DNA of 64,000 nucleotides from JABMQB01 sp964408795 (GCA_964408795.1 CAYPAW010000066.1:1-64000), one strand, 5' to 3'; positions 33,563 through 43,088 are shown, numbered from the stretch's first letter. Notes: generated by a model not told the origin, from the letters alone. Numbers and translations: made by a program.

Positions 33563-35365
33563 ATGGGAACAGAAGTAACCCGTACCTTTGACATTCTGGC
33601 GCGTTATAAAGAGGTGTTACCCCGTGAGGATGCCCTGGGAGGAAAGAAAGACGGCATGTGGTACACCTATTCCACAGAAGAATATTTTACAAAATCGCAT
33701 CAGTTTGCGATGGGGTTGATGGCCTTGGGACTTCAAAGAGGAGATAAAGCAGCCACCATTACCTCCAACCGGCCGGAGTGGAATTTTGCGGATATGGGGA
33801 TGGCTATGGCAGGGGTGGTTCATGTTCCGATCTATCCCAATATTAGCGATGAAGAGTACCGGTATATCCTGCATCATGCGGAAGCGAAGCTTCTGATTAC
33901 CGGTGACAAAAAACTGTTTGAGAAGCTGAGCCCGATTGCTTCAGAGGTGGATGGTCTGGACTATCTATACACCTTTGAGGAGGTGGAAGGGGCTACGAAT
34001 TACAAGGAGTTGCTCGTCCTGGGAGAAGCCAACCAAGACAACCTGGAACCCCGGTTGGAAGAGATCAAAAAGAGTATAGATCCTGAAGACCTGGCTACCC
34101 TGATTTATACATCCGGCACCACCGGAACACCCAAAGGAGTGATGCTCAGCCATAGGAATCTGGTGTCGAACTTTCTGTCTCATGTGAAAATGCATGAACT
34201 GGGGAAAGAACACCGGGTGATCAGTTTTCTTCCCCTATGTCATGTTTACGAGCGAAGTGTGAACTACCATTTTCAATACAAAGGCATGGGGATTTATTAC
34301 GTCGGGAACCTCAACCAGATTATTTCTGCTGTCAAAGAGATTCAGCCTCACATGTTTAATTCTGTTCCCCGTTTGCTTGAAAAGGTGTATGATGGATTGG
34401 TAGCCAAGGGGAAAGAACTGTCAGGGATCAAGCAAAACCTCTATTTCTGGGCGCTGAAGCTAACCGGGCATTTTGAATACAACAAAAAATACAGTTTATG
34501 TATGCGGCTAAAAATCAGAATTGCCGATAAACTGGTCTATTCCAAATGGAGAGAAGCCCTGGGAGGCAACATTGTGTATATTGTTTCAGGGGGAGCTTCC
34601 CTGCAACCAAGGATTGCCCGTGTATTGGGAATGGCCGGGATGTGGAACCTCGAAGGGTATGGGCTTACGGAAACATCGCCCGTTATAGCCGTGAACAATC
34701 CGGCTACAGGAGAAATGAAAATCGGTACCGTAGGACCTGTACTGGAAGGGTTTGAAGTGAAAATAGCCGAAGACGGCGAAATCCTCTGCAAAGGTCCCGG
34801 GGTGATGAAAGGATATTACAAAGCCCCGGATCTTACCGCGGAAGTGATCGACGAAGAGGGTTGGTTCCATACCGGGGATATCGGGTTCCTTGAAGAGGGA
34901 AAATACCTTAAAATAACCGACCGGAAAAAAGAAATTTTTAAACTCTCAGGAGGGAAATACATCGCTCCCCAGATGATTGAGAACAAGTTGAAAATTTCAA
35001 ATCTCATAGAACAGGCCATGGTGATTGGCGCCAATCAGAAATACGCCAGCGCCCTGATTTCGCCTAATTTTCCCCTGTTGCATGACTGGTGTGCCGAAGA
35101 AAAGATTCATTTTGAGAACAACAAGGAGCTGATCACCATTCCGGAAGTGGTAGAGAAAATCCAAAAGGAAGTCATGAAAATAAACAAAACCCTCGGGGCA
35201 CACGAACAGATAAACCGGATCCGGCTGGTGGAAGATGAATGGACTCCGGCCAGCGGGGAATTATCCCCAACGCTTAAATTGAGAAGAAAAACCTTAACGG
35301 AAAAATACAACAATCTGATAGAGGATATCTATGCATTCGGGAAAAACGGAACAGAGAAACCCTGA
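33563..35365 (+). CDS. Long-chain fatty-acid--CoA ligase (AMP-binding)
   Basis: Activates fatty acids as acyl-adenylates and then acyl-CoA, at the inner face of the membrane. The protein is 600 residues from ATG 33563 (MGTEVTRTF). ANL-superfamily motifs are YTSGTTGTPKGVMLSH (phosphate loop, about residues 180-195), GYGLTETSPV (about 370-379), the hinge WFHTGDIGFLEEGKYLKITDRKKE and the C-terminal lysine region before SPTLKLRRK. The overall form matches the FadD15/long-chain group used by Bacteroidota. It has its own promoter, and there are no beta-oxidation genes nearby, so phospholipid recycling is as likely as catabolism. Confidence 0.95.
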   Translation: MGTEVTRTFDILARYKEVLPREDALGGKKDGMWYTYSTEEYFTKSHQFAMGLMALGLQRGDKAATITSNRPEWNFADMGMAMAGVVHVPIYPNISDEEYRYILHHAEAKLLITGDKKLFEKLSPIASEVDGLDYLYTFEEVEGATNYKELLVLGEANQDNLEPRLEEIKKSIDPEDLATLIYTSGTTGTPKGVMLSHRNLVSNFLSHVKMHELGKEHRVISFLPLCHVYERSVNYHFQYKGMGIYYVGNLNQIISAVKEIQPHMFNSVPRLLEKVYDGLVAKGKELSGIKQNLYFWALKLTGHFEYNKKYSLCMRLKIRIADKLVYSKWREALGGNIVYIVSGGASLQPRIARVLGMAGMWNLEGYGLTETSPVIAVNNPATGEMKIGTVGPVLEGFEVKIAEDGEILCKGPGVMKGYYKAPDLTAEVIDEEGWFHTGDIGFLEEGKYLKITDRKKEIFKLSGGKYIAPQMIENKLKISNLIEQAMVIGANQKYASALISPNFPLLHDWCAEEKIHFENNKELITIPEVVEKIQKEVMKINKTLGAHEQINRIRLVEDEWTPASGELSPTLKLRRKTLTEKYNNLIEDIYAFGKNGTEKP

Positions 35366-35496
35366 ATTCACTTTCCTTTTTTGCCTTTCAACTGATGAGA
35401 AAAAAGTGGCTTCATTCTGCATTCTCAGGGTTTAAAACACAAAGTATTACAAAGCAGATCAGTATTCATGCCGCTACGGTACTGCCCCGGGGTGGA

Positions 35497-37620
35497 TTAT
35501 TTGATCCCTGAAAAGGCGGATCCGTTGGATGGGTGCACTCGCTGCGGAAGAGTAAACAGAAAGGTGCTTCCTTTTCCGGGTTGACTTTCGGCCCAGATCT
35601 TTCCACCGTGTTTTTCAATAAATTCTTTACAAAGTATTAATCCAAGGCCGGTTCCGGATTCCTGGTGGGTGCCCAATTTCGTTTGGTTCACATCGATGCG
35701 GAACAGGTTATCGAGGGTTTCCCGGCTCATCCCTATTCCGGTGTCGGTAACCGAAACCAGCACTTCATGATTGTTTGGTTCCGCATCGACCGTTACTGTG
35801 CCCCCCGGGTGGGTATATTTAACCGCGTTGGATAATAAATTCCGTAATACCGATTCCAGGGCTTTTTCATCGGCACAGACCCTCAGGTTCTTTTTTATTT
35901 GGTTCTTCAGAATGATCTTTTTGTGTTTTGCCTGGTCTGAAAGAACCTCCATAACCTGCAGGCATTTTTCATGCAGATCGATTTCTTTAAACTGGTACTT
36001 TCTTTCCCGGATTTGAATCTGAGCCCATTCAAGCAATCTTTCGAGCAAGGCATACATCTTCGAGGTAGATTCCTTAAGGATCTGTAAGTTTTCTTTGATC
36101 TCCTTTCTGGAGAAATCATCCATGTTTGATTCCATCAGTTCGGTAATACCCAGCAATCCGTTGAAGGGGCTTTTCAGGTCATGGGCAATGAGGGTAAAAA
36201 ATTTGTCTTTGTTGGCATTGGCCAAAAGAAGTTCTTTCTCAGATTCCCGCAGTTTTTTATTGAACTTTTTTAAAGAGGCGCTGTTTTTCAGGATGAGAAG
36301 CATAATAATTAGAATAAACAGGGTGCCGGCAATCAAAATGCGCCGGAGGTTTTTTTGTCGGGCAATGGTCAGCTTTTGAATTTCAAGATCTTTACGCAAC
36401 AGGTCATTCTCCCGGGATTCCCGTTCCTGATGATACCGGATCTGTAATTCGGTAAATTTCGAGACTTCGTTTTGTTTATACAGGCTGTCTGTTAAGGAAG
36501 AAGCACTTTTATAGTAATCCAGTGCTTTGGAATAATTTCCCCTTTGTTCTTCCATTTCAGCAAGGACCAGTTGATTATCCCTTAATTGTTCGGTATAATG
36601 GTTCTTTTGTGAGAGGCGGTAGCTGGCGTTAATGTATTTGCTGGCCGAGTCTGTCTGATGGATTAGAAGATAATTTTTCCCCAGTTTATGCTGTGCAATG
36701 GCTTTTCTGCTTTTATTGTCGATTCGGTTTGCATAGGTCAATGCCTTCTGGTAGTGGATAAGGGCAGAATCGGGTTTTCCCATTTTACTGTATGCATCAC
36801 CAATGCTTACCGATAAGTAGGAATTGGTTTTATTGTTTTCATTATCCAGCAGAATATAATGGTATCCCAGCAGATAATTCTCCAGGGCGGCATCGAATTC
36901 TCCGAGTTTCTGGTAATAGTCCCCGAGGCAATTGTACGAATAGGCCAGGGCCTCGTTGTTGTTTATTTTAAGTGAAAGAGTCAATGCATTGGTATGCCAT
37001 TGCAGGGCATCCTGGTAAAGCCCCCAGTCCTGATACACCAGCCCGATGTTGTTTTGCATCAGGGTCACCCCTTTGTAGTCTGCTGTTGCCTCCCGGATTT
37101 GAACGCCTTTCTGGTAAAATTCAAGGGCTTCATTCAGATTTCCCATGGCATAATAAACCACAGCAAGATTATTCATAACCCTTCCCAGCCACAGGCTGTC
37201 CTTTAAGGCATGAAACAGGTCGAGGGCTTCCAGGTAATTTTTTTCTGCTTCATGAAAATATCCCGATTGCCAGTTGGAATAGCCAATGCTGTCCATCACG
37301 CCCGCTTTTTCGTAGGGATCGTTGATGTATTGCAATGCTTCCGAATAATATTTCACCGACTTCTCTCTATCGGTCAGCCGTGTGGAGCGCGCCAATTGCA
37401 TCAGGATATTTTTTCTGCCCACTGAATCGGATGTTTCAACCAAAAGCTGTTTCAGGCTGTCTTCAGGGGTTCCCTGTGCATAACAAGGGGTTACAGCAAA
37501 CAGGAATCCTGCTGTAACACCAAGAATGAGGAGAATGGTATTTCGCTTAATCGCTTTATCCTTCACGGTTTTTTGCTTTATTCCGCTGAAATTGTGCCCA
37601 AAAATAATGGAATTTATCAA
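35497..37620 (-). CDS. TPR-containing sensor histidine kinase
   Basis: A 707-residue membrane sensor. The N-terminal signal/anchor (about 25-50, ending CYAQG) is followed by a periplasmic sensor of about six to seven tetratricopeptide repeats (about 55-390, for example NNLAVVYYAMGNLNEALEFYQKG). After a membrane helix (about 433-455, ILIAGTLFILIIMLLILK) come a coiled coil, a HisKA domain with the phospho-accepting His in LIAHDLKSPFNGLL, and a complete HATPase (NLLSNAVKYTHPGG, VTDTGIGMS, GTGLGLILCKEF). No receiver domain or response regulator is adjacent. It lies divergent from the GH9 gene across 267 bp, so it may sense something relevant to it. Confidence 0.94.
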   Translation of the reverse strand: MINSIIFGHNFSGIKQKTVKDKAIKRNTILLILGVTAGFLFAVTPCYAQGTPEDSLKQLLVETSDSVGRKNILMQLARSTRLTDREKSVKYYSEALQYINDPYEKAGVMDSIGYSNWQSGYFHEAEKNYLEALDLFHALKDSLWLGRVMNNLAVVYYAMGNLNEALEFYQKGVQIREATADYKGVTLMQNNIGLVYQDWGLYQDALQWHTNALTLSLKINNNEALAYSYNCLGDYYQKLGEFDAALENYLLGYHYILLDNENNKTNSYLSVSIGDAYSKMGKPDSALIHYQKALTYANRIDNKSRKAIAQHKLGKNYLLIHQTDSASKYINASYRLSQKNHYTEQLRDNQLVLAEMEEQRGNYSKALDYYKSASSLTDSLYKQNEVSKFTELQIRYHQERESRENDLLRKDLEIQKLTIARQKNLRRILIAGTLFILIIMLLILKNSASLKKFNKKLRESEKELLLANANKDKFFTLIAHDLKSPFNGLLGITELMESNMDDFSRKEIKENLQILKESTSKMYALLERLLEWAQIQIRERKYQFKEIDLHEKCLQVMEVLSDQAKHKKIILKNQIKKNLRVCADEKALESVLRNLLSNAVKYTHPGGTVTVDAEPNNHEVLVSVTDTGIGMSRETLDNLFRIDVNQTKLGTHQESGTGLGLILCKEFIEKHGGKIWAESQPGKGSTFLFTLPQRVHPSNGSAFSGIK

Positions 37621-37825
37621 AATAAAAAAAGAGGTTTTCCAGGGCTTTGCATTGCAGAAGAATCTTTCCTTTGCAGATCGTAACCGCCTCCTTTTGAAAC
37701 CTGTTCAATGTTCCGTTTTCGATCAGTTTACCGGTCTGTTCAATTGAATGAGAAAACGGGGAGTCTTTCATGCTTACGGAATAGGAAGAATGGTCCGGTA
37801 CACAAAAATGCACCGATAAAAGCTG

Positions 37826-37849
37826 CTGCATGAATCATATTTCATGCAG
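37826..37849. promoter_or_regulatory. Inverted repeat CTGCATGAA-N6-TTCATGCAG over the GH9 promoter -33 region
   Basis: Perfect 9-bp arms (37826-37834 and 37841-37849) with a TCATAT spacer lie 6 bp upstream of the -7 box TATATTTG. They cover the position where the -33 TTTG should be, and that element is not seen. This is the expected layout for an operator of a dimeric regulator. No T-run follows, so it is not a terminator. Confidence 0.6.
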
Positions 37850-37854
37850 TCTGT

Positions 37855-37862
37855 TATATTTG
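37855..37862 (+). promoter_or_regulatory. -7 promoter element of the GH9 gene
   Basis: TATATTTG is a full match to TAnnTTTG, 25 bp upstream of ATG 37888. There is no TTTG at 19-21 bp upstream, which suggests dependence on an activator. Confidence 0.55.
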
Positions 37863-37887
37863 TATTCAAAACCAAACCAATTAAACC

Positions 37888-40362
37888 ATGAATAAAGTTG
37901 TTTTATCCGCAATTCTCCTTTTTTCTTTTGTTTGGACAAACCAGGCTCAGGAGTTACGAATCAATGAAGATGAATATTTTGAGATGCCTGGATTGAATGT
38001 GATGGTATTTTACGATATCTATCCCGAGGGGCATCAGGGTGCTGTAGGGATCATTCAGAACGGGACCCGGGTAGCCACCAATGGCGATCTTCGTCTGGAG
38101 CCTACACCGGGGCAGTGGCAACCGATCCCCAAAGTGGGCGAGAGGCAGATCTTTCCTGCATCCAACGAAATCAGGGTGCACTGTTCGTATCCGGATGAAA
38201 GCCGCGACCGGAAAGGGTTTAACCCCATTTATTATCCGGATCTCGAGGTAAACTATGATGTCAGGGTGTTCGGTGAAGGGAAGAAATTCCGTATTGTGGT
38301 TGATATGGAAGAGCCTCTTCCGGAAGAATGGATCGGCAAGGTAGGGTTCAACCTGGAACTTTTTCCCGGTCTTTATTTTGGGAAATCCTGGTATTTGGAT
38401 GATGCATCGGGTATTTTTCCCCTTCAGGCAAACGGGCCGATGCAAAAAGATGCTGACGGCAACTGGCAGGCCTTTCCGATGGCCACCGGTAAAAAGTTAA
38501 CCATAGCCCCGGATGTGCCGGAATTAACCATGGTAATTACCAGTGAGAAGGAGGACCTGCAATTGCTGGACGGACGGTTTTACCATAACAACGGGTGGTT
38601 TGTGGTGCGTTCCGAAGTACCTGCGGGGATTGCCAGGAACGCTGTTGAATGGGTGCTTGAACCGGCTGTTGTAGAGAATTTTAAACACAAACCAGTGGTT
38701 CACGTCAGCCAGGTGGGGTATCATCCCCAACAGGGGAAAATAGCTACCGTGGAACTGGATCAATCGGAAACCGAAATCCTCCCGGTGGAGATTTTGCGGA
38801 TGTCGGAAAACGGGGGCAGCGAGATCATCCAAAGGGGACAACCGGAAAAATGGGGGAAATACCTTCGGTTTATCTATTATCAGTGGGATTTTTCAGCCAT
38901 CAAAAAACCCGGTATCTATCGGGTGAAATACGGCGATTACCTGACAGAGCCCTTTCAGATTGCTGCCGATGTATACCAGCGCCATGTATGGCAGCCTACC
39001 CTTGAATATTTTCTTCCGGTGCAGATGTGTCACATGCGCATCAATGAAGGGTACCGGGTATGGCATGACTTCTGTCACATGGATGATGCCTTGATGGCTC
39101 CGGTGGATACCAACCATTTTGATGGTTATATACAGGGATCATCCACCCTGAACCGCTATGGACCGTGCGATCAGGTGCCCGGGTTGAATGCCGGGGGCTG
39201 GCACGATGCCGGGGATTATGACTTGCGGGTGGAGTCCCAGGCAGGTACCGTCTGGACCCTGGCCATGGCCTGGGAGGAATTTGGTATCGATTGGGACCAG
39301 ACCTCCGTCGACCAGGAAACCCGGGTGGTGGAAATTCACCTTCCCGATGGAAAACCCGATCTTTTGCAACAAATAGAGCATGGCGTACTGGCCATCCTGG
39401 GAGGTTATGAAAATGCCGGGCTTCATTTCAGGGGAATTATATGCAACCATTTGCGGCAATATGTACTGTTGGGGGATGCTTCTTCCATGACCGATAATCT
39501 GAAATTCAATCCTGAACTGGGCAAACAGGAAAAAACCGGAGCCGAGTCAGGGATCCACGACGACCGGTGGGTTTTCACCCAGGAAAATACCGGACGGGTG
39601 TATGGTTCGGTGAAAGCATTGGCTGCCGCAGCACGGGCTTTGAGAGATTATAACGATGCATTGGCGGAACGGTGCCTGAAAACAGCGGTATGGCTGTATG
39701 ATGCTGAAAAACAGGAAAACCGGTTCGGCGCGTCAGCCAAAATCGATGCAGCTGCTGAACTGTTGATTACAACAAACGATACCCGGTTTCAGAAAGATAT
39801 TCTTGGGTTTACAGAGGATATTGCCAGGCATGTAAGCCGTTCAGGCCCTGCGATAGCACGAATCTTCGAACGATGCAACGATGAAGAATTCAAAAACGCA
39901 GCCCTCGAAGGATTCAAACAACTCAGTGCCCGGATCAGCCAACAGAAAAAAGAGAATCCTTTTGGGGTTCCCTATACCATCAAAATCTGGGGTGACGGCT
40001 GGGGAATCCAGGAATTCGGCATGCGGCAGTATTTCCTTCATAAAGCATTCCCTGCATTGTTTGATCAGGATGTCATGTTGAATGCCCTCAATTTTGTTCT
40101 GGGAAATCATCCGGGAGAAAATACCTCTTCTTTTGCTTCGGGTGTTGGTTCGCGTTCTGTAATCGAAGCCTACGGTGTGAACCGTGCCGACCGGTCGTTT
40201 ATCCCCGGAGGAGTGGTTTCCGGAACCGGAATTATCCGGCCCGATTTTCCGGAACTCAAAGAGTGGCCCTTTTTTTGGCAACAGACCGAATATGTGATGG
40301 GAGGCGGTGCTACCCACTTTATGTTCCTGGTATTGGCAGCCAATCAGATGCTATCGGAATAG
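37888..40362 (+). CDS. Glycoside hydrolase family 9 protein with cellulase-type Ig domain
   Basis: An exported glycosidase of 824 residues with signal peptide MNKVVLSAILLFSFVWTNQA. An N-terminal module of about 240 residues (about 25-265) is not one I recognise. Next comes an Ig-like domain typical of GH9 (about 270-365, starting HVSQVGYHPQQGKIA) and the (alpha/alpha)6 catalytic domain. Its catalytic aspartates are in GGWHDAGDYD (Asp440, Asp443) and its general acid is most likely Glu801 in QQTEYVMGGG. LGNHPGENTSSFASGVGSRS is the family's C-terminal signature region. GH9 enzymes cut beta-1,4-glucans or, in some groups, act as exo-glucosaminidases or glucosidases, so the substrate is not certain. 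It is followed by a GH140-like gene. No SusC/SusD pair is nearby. Confidence 0.93.
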   Translation: MNKVVLSAILLFSFVWTNQAQELRINEDEYFEMPGLNVMVFYDIYPEGHQGAVGIIQNGTRVATNGDLRLEPTPGQWQPIPKVGERQIFPASNEIRVHCSYPDESRDRKGFNPIYYPDLEVNYDVRVFGEGKKFRIVVDMEEPLPEEWIGKVGFNLELFPGLYFGKSWYLDDASGIFPLQANGPMQKDADGNWQAFPMATGKKLTIAPDVPELTMVITSEKEDLQLLDGRFYHNNGWFVVRSEVPAGIARNAVEWVLEPAVVENFKHKPVVHVSQVGYHPQQGKIATVELDQSETEILPVEILRMSENGGSEIIQRGQPEKWGKYLRFIYYQWDFSAIKKPGIYRVKYGDYLTEPFQIAADVYQRHVWQPTLEYFLPVQMCHMRINEGYRVWHDFCHMDDALMAPVDTNHFDGYIQGSSTLNRYGPCDQVPGLNAGGWHDAGDYDLRVESQAGTVWTLAMAWEEFGIDWDQTSVDQETRVVEIHLPDGKPDLLQQIEHGVLAILGGYENAGLHFRGIICNHLRQYVLLGDASSMTDNLKFNPELGKQEKTGAESGIHDDRWVFTQENTGRVYGSVKALAAAARALRDYNDALAERCLKTAVWLYDAEKQENRFGASAKIDAAAELLITTNDTRFQKDILGFTEDIARHVSRSGPAIARIFERCNDEEFKNAALEGFKQLSARISQQKKENPFGVPYTIKIWGDGWGIQEFGMRQYFLHKAFPALFDQDVMLNALNFVLGNHPGENTSSFASGVGSRSVIEAYGVNRADRSFIPGGVVSGTGIIRPDFPELKEWPFFWQQTEYVMGGGATHFMFLVLAANQMLSE

Positions 40363-40376
40363 CGACGGGGAGCTAA

Positions 40377-40398
40377 GGATTCCATCCGGATGGAATCC
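40377..40398. repeat. 22-bp perfect palindrome between GH9 and GH140-like genes
   Basis: GGATTCCATCC is followed directly by its exact reverse complement GGATGGAATCC. It lies 14 bp after the GH9 stop and 27 bp before the next start. In RNA it would form an 11-bp helix (less loop bases). There is no T-run, so it is not a standard terminator. It may serve as an mRNA stability or processing site, an operator or a dispersed palindrome. Confidence 0.8.
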
Positions 40399-40425
40399 CT
40401 GTGAAATACATATAATTATTGCTTA

Positions 40426-41838
40426 ATGAATTGGATAAAATCTTTTTTTTTGCTTTTATTTCTGGCAGGCATGATTCCTGCAGGAGCTCAGGAAACGGCA
40501 TGGGAAGGTCCATCGGTTGATTTTTCCCATGGAAGACTAAAGGTTTCTGAGAATAAGCGTTTTTTGGTTTTTGAAGACGGTACTCCTTTTTTTTATCTTG
40601 GCGATACGGCCTGGGAATTGTTTCACAGGCTTACAAAAAAGGATGCAGAAAAATATCTTGAGAACCGCAGGCAAAAAGGATTTACCGTCATCCAGGCGGT
40701 AATCCTGGCTGAACTGGACGGGTTGAACACGCCCAATATGGAGGGGGAAATACCGTTAACAAACAACGATCCGTCGCAGATCAACGAGGCGTATTTCCGG
40801 CATGTAGATTGGGTTATTAAGAAGGCTGAGGAAAAAGGTATGTTTATCGGATTGTTGCCCACATGGGGAGATAAGGTAGATAAACAGTGGGGTATAGGCC
40901 CGGAAATATTCACTCCGGAGAATGCCCGTGTGTATGGAGAAATATTGGGTAAGCGGTATAAGGATTTCAAAAACATCCTCTGGATTAACGGCGGTGACCG
41001 GTCGGGGGGTGGCAATAATTTTGCCGTGTGGAATGCTCTGGCCGAAGGGATTAAAAAGCACGATACAAGCCACCTGATGACGTTTCATCCTATGGGAGGA
41101 AACAGTTCTTCGAAATGGTTCCACAACGAAGACTGGCTGGATTTCAACATGATGCAAACCGGGCACGGCGAGCGTTCATATGCAGCGTATATCAGATTGT
41201 TAATCCCCGATTACAATCTCGAGCCGGTGAAGCCCACGTTTGACGGAGAGCCAAGATATGAAGACCACCCCCACAACTGGCAACCGGATATCCTCGGCTG
41301 GTTTGATGATGCGGATGTCAGACAGGCAGCATACTGGAACCTCTTCAGCGGAGGCTTCGGGCATACCTACGGATGCCATGCCATATGGCAGATGCTCGCC
41401 CCAGGGCGAAATCCTGTAGGACATGCACGCCATACCTGGTACGACGACCTTGATCTGCCGGGAGCCTGGGATATGATCCACATCCGCCGCCTCATGGAAA
41501 GCCGGCCAATGATAGAACGCAGACCGTTTCAGGAAATCATTAAAAATGCCTACATGCCGGAAACAGATTATATGGTGGCTACACGTGGGGAGAACTATAT
41601 AATGGTTTATATCCCTACAGGGTGGGGCGTTGCCCTAGATCTGAGTTTGTGCGGATGGCCTGCAGCAAAAGGGGGGTGGTTCAACTGCCAAACAGGGAAA
41701 ATAAAAAAAACAGAACGGATAGAAACAAACCAGGTGAAAACATTTAAACCGGAAACCTCCGGAAGAGGTAACGACTGGGTGTTGGTGCTGGATAATGTTG
41801 AAGCAGATTATACGGATAAAACAGAAAATAAACCCTGA
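40426..41838 (+). CDS. GH140-like (DUF4038) apiosidase-type glycoside hydrolase
   Basis: An exported 470-residue enzyme with a signal peptide (MNWIKSFFLLLFLAGMIPAGAQ). Its TIM-barrel domain is of the DUF4038 type, recognised by LVFEDGTPFFYLGDTAWELFHRL, VIQAVILAE, LPTWGDKVDKQ, ILWINGGDRSGGG, TFDGEPRYED and HTYGCHAIWQM. A small C-terminal beta domain (about 380-460, putative collagen-binding-like) follows, ending in WVLVLDNVEADY. The characterised GH140 enzyme cleaves apiose from rhamnogalacturonan II, but the family is broad and the substrate here is unknown. It starts 63 bp after GH9 and is probably co-transcribed. It converges on a histidine kinase gene with 8 bp between stops. Confidence 0.88.
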   Translation: MNWIKSFFLLLFLAGMIPAGAQETAWEGPSVDFSHGRLKVSENKRFLVFEDGTPFFYLGDTAWELFHRLTKKDAEKYLENRRQKGFTVIQAVILAELDGLNTPNMEGEIPLTNNDPSQINEAYFRHVDWVIKKAEEKGMFIGLLPTWGDKVDKQWGIGPEIFTPENARVYGEILGKRYKDFKNILWINGGDRSGGGNNFAVWNALAEGIKKHDTSHLMTFHPMGGNSSSKWFHNEDWLDFNMMQTGHGERSYAAYIRLLIPDYNLEPVKPTFDGEPRYEDHPHNWQPDILGWFDDADVRQAAYWNLFSGGFGHTYGCHAIWQMLAPGRNPVGHARHTWYDDLDLPGAWDMIHIRRLMESRPMIERRPFQEIIKNAYMPETDYMVATRGENYIMVYIPTGWGVALDLSLCGWPAAKGGWFNCQTGKIKKTERIETNQVKTFKPETSGRGNDWVLVLDNVEADYTDKTENKP

Positions 41839-41846
41839 AAGAAGAA

Positions 41847-43088
41847 TTATAAGATGATCCGGAATTTTGTACCCTTACCAGGCTTGCTTGAAACCTCTAC
41901 ATCAGCTCCGTTTATATCAAGAAACTCTTTGGTGATAAAAAGACCAATCCCGGTACTTTTCTCCCCGTCTGTGCCTGCTCTTTTATAAGCCTGTTCAGAA
42001 GTGAAAATATGCTTCAGTTCCTCTTTGTTCATGCCAATACCTGTGTCCTCGATTTCAATGAGTACCCTCTTCTGATTTCTTGCAATCCTGAGATAAATCG
42101 TCCCTTCCTGACGGGTATATTTGATGGCGTTGGAAAGGATATTCCTTAATGAGGTTTCGATCATATTCCGATCGGCATATACAATGGCTTCTTCAGAATA
42201 AAAGGCTTTTATTATATTGATCTTTTTAAGATTGATTTTTTGCCGGAAGAAGTCTAAAAGCTGGTCAAACACCTCAACCAGGTTCAGTTTTGTTTTTTCA
42301 GGCTTCAGCATTAATAGATCGTTTTTCGACCAGTTTAACAGGCTTTCCATAGTGGATAAAACAGATCCTGTATTAGCAAGCATGGATTCAAGAATGGTCT
42401 TGATTTCATCTTTCTCCAGATCGTCACAGCTCTCAATAAGGATTTTCAGAAATTCATAATTGGTTCCGATCGTACCTCTCAGATCATGGGAGATCAGGGA
42501 TAAAAATCTTGTTTTAATGGCATTGGAGTCATTGAGTTGTTTGTTTAATTCACTATAGACCTGTTTGTCTGAAAGAAATTGAAGATCAGTTTCAATATGT
42601 TGTTTCAAATGATGGAGCAATTTCTCATAAAGTGCATTGTAGTGGTTTTCTTTGTTGTCGAGTACACAAATGGTTCCGAATACTTCACCATCAGGCCAGT
42701 TGATAGGGTATCCGAGATACGACACCATATTTATATCGACGTCGGGGTTGTTCTCTTTCCAGACAGGATCTTTGGCTGCATTGGGTACCAATAATTTCTG
42801 CTGGGTGCCGATAACGGTTTCACAGTATAATCCATACTCGAGTTTTGCCTGTTCTCCTGCATGATAAGGATTGCCCCGGGTATTGCTTTTGAGAAATACT
42901 TCAATCGTATCTTCATTCAGCTTCATAATTAAGGTGGATGGCACATGAATAATATCGGCAATTGTATCAATTAACGATTGCCATTTGGTTACTAATGAGG
43001 GAATAATTTCAGGTTTTGATCCTGAACTGATTCTCACATTTTGTATAGCGTGTGGTTTCCTTATGGTGATCTTTGCATTCCTCTCCAT
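41847..43088 (-). CDS. Cytoplasmic GAF-domain sensor histidine kinase
   Basis: A 413-residue soluble kinase with no membrane helix. The N-terminal GAF domain (about 30-185) shows IADIIHVPSTLIMKLNEDTIEVFLKS, LYCETVIGTQQKLLVPNA and YLGYPINWPDGEVFGTICVLD. HisKA follows, with its histidine in SLISHDLRGTIGTNYEFL, then a full HATPase (NILSNAIKYTRQEG, IEDTGIGMNKEE, STGIGLFITKEFLDINGADV). The usual ligand of such GAF domains (small metabolite or redox signal) cannot be inferred. No response regulator is adjacent. A 7-bp-arm palindrome lies upstream at 43155-43170. Confidence 0.93.
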   Translation of the reverse strand: MERNAKITIRKPHAIQNVRISSGSKPEIIPSLVTKWQSLIDTIADIIHVPSTLIMKLNEDTIEVFLKSNTRGNPYHAGEQAKLEYGLYCETVIGTQQKLLVPNAAKDPVWKENNPDVDINMVSYLGYPINWPDGEVFGTICVLDNKENHYNALYEKLLHHLKQHIETDLQFLSDKQVYSELNKQLNDSNAIKTRFLSLISHDLRGTIGTNYEFLKILIESCDDLEKDEIKTILESMLANTGSVLSTMESLLNWSKNDLLMLKPEKTKLNLVEVFDQLLDFFRQKINLKKINIIKAFYSEEAIVYADRNMIETSLRNILSNAIKYTRQEGTIYLRIARNQKRVLIEIEDTGIGMNKEELKHIFTSEQAYKRAGTDGEKSTGIGLFITKEFLDINGADVEVSSKPGKGTKFRIIL

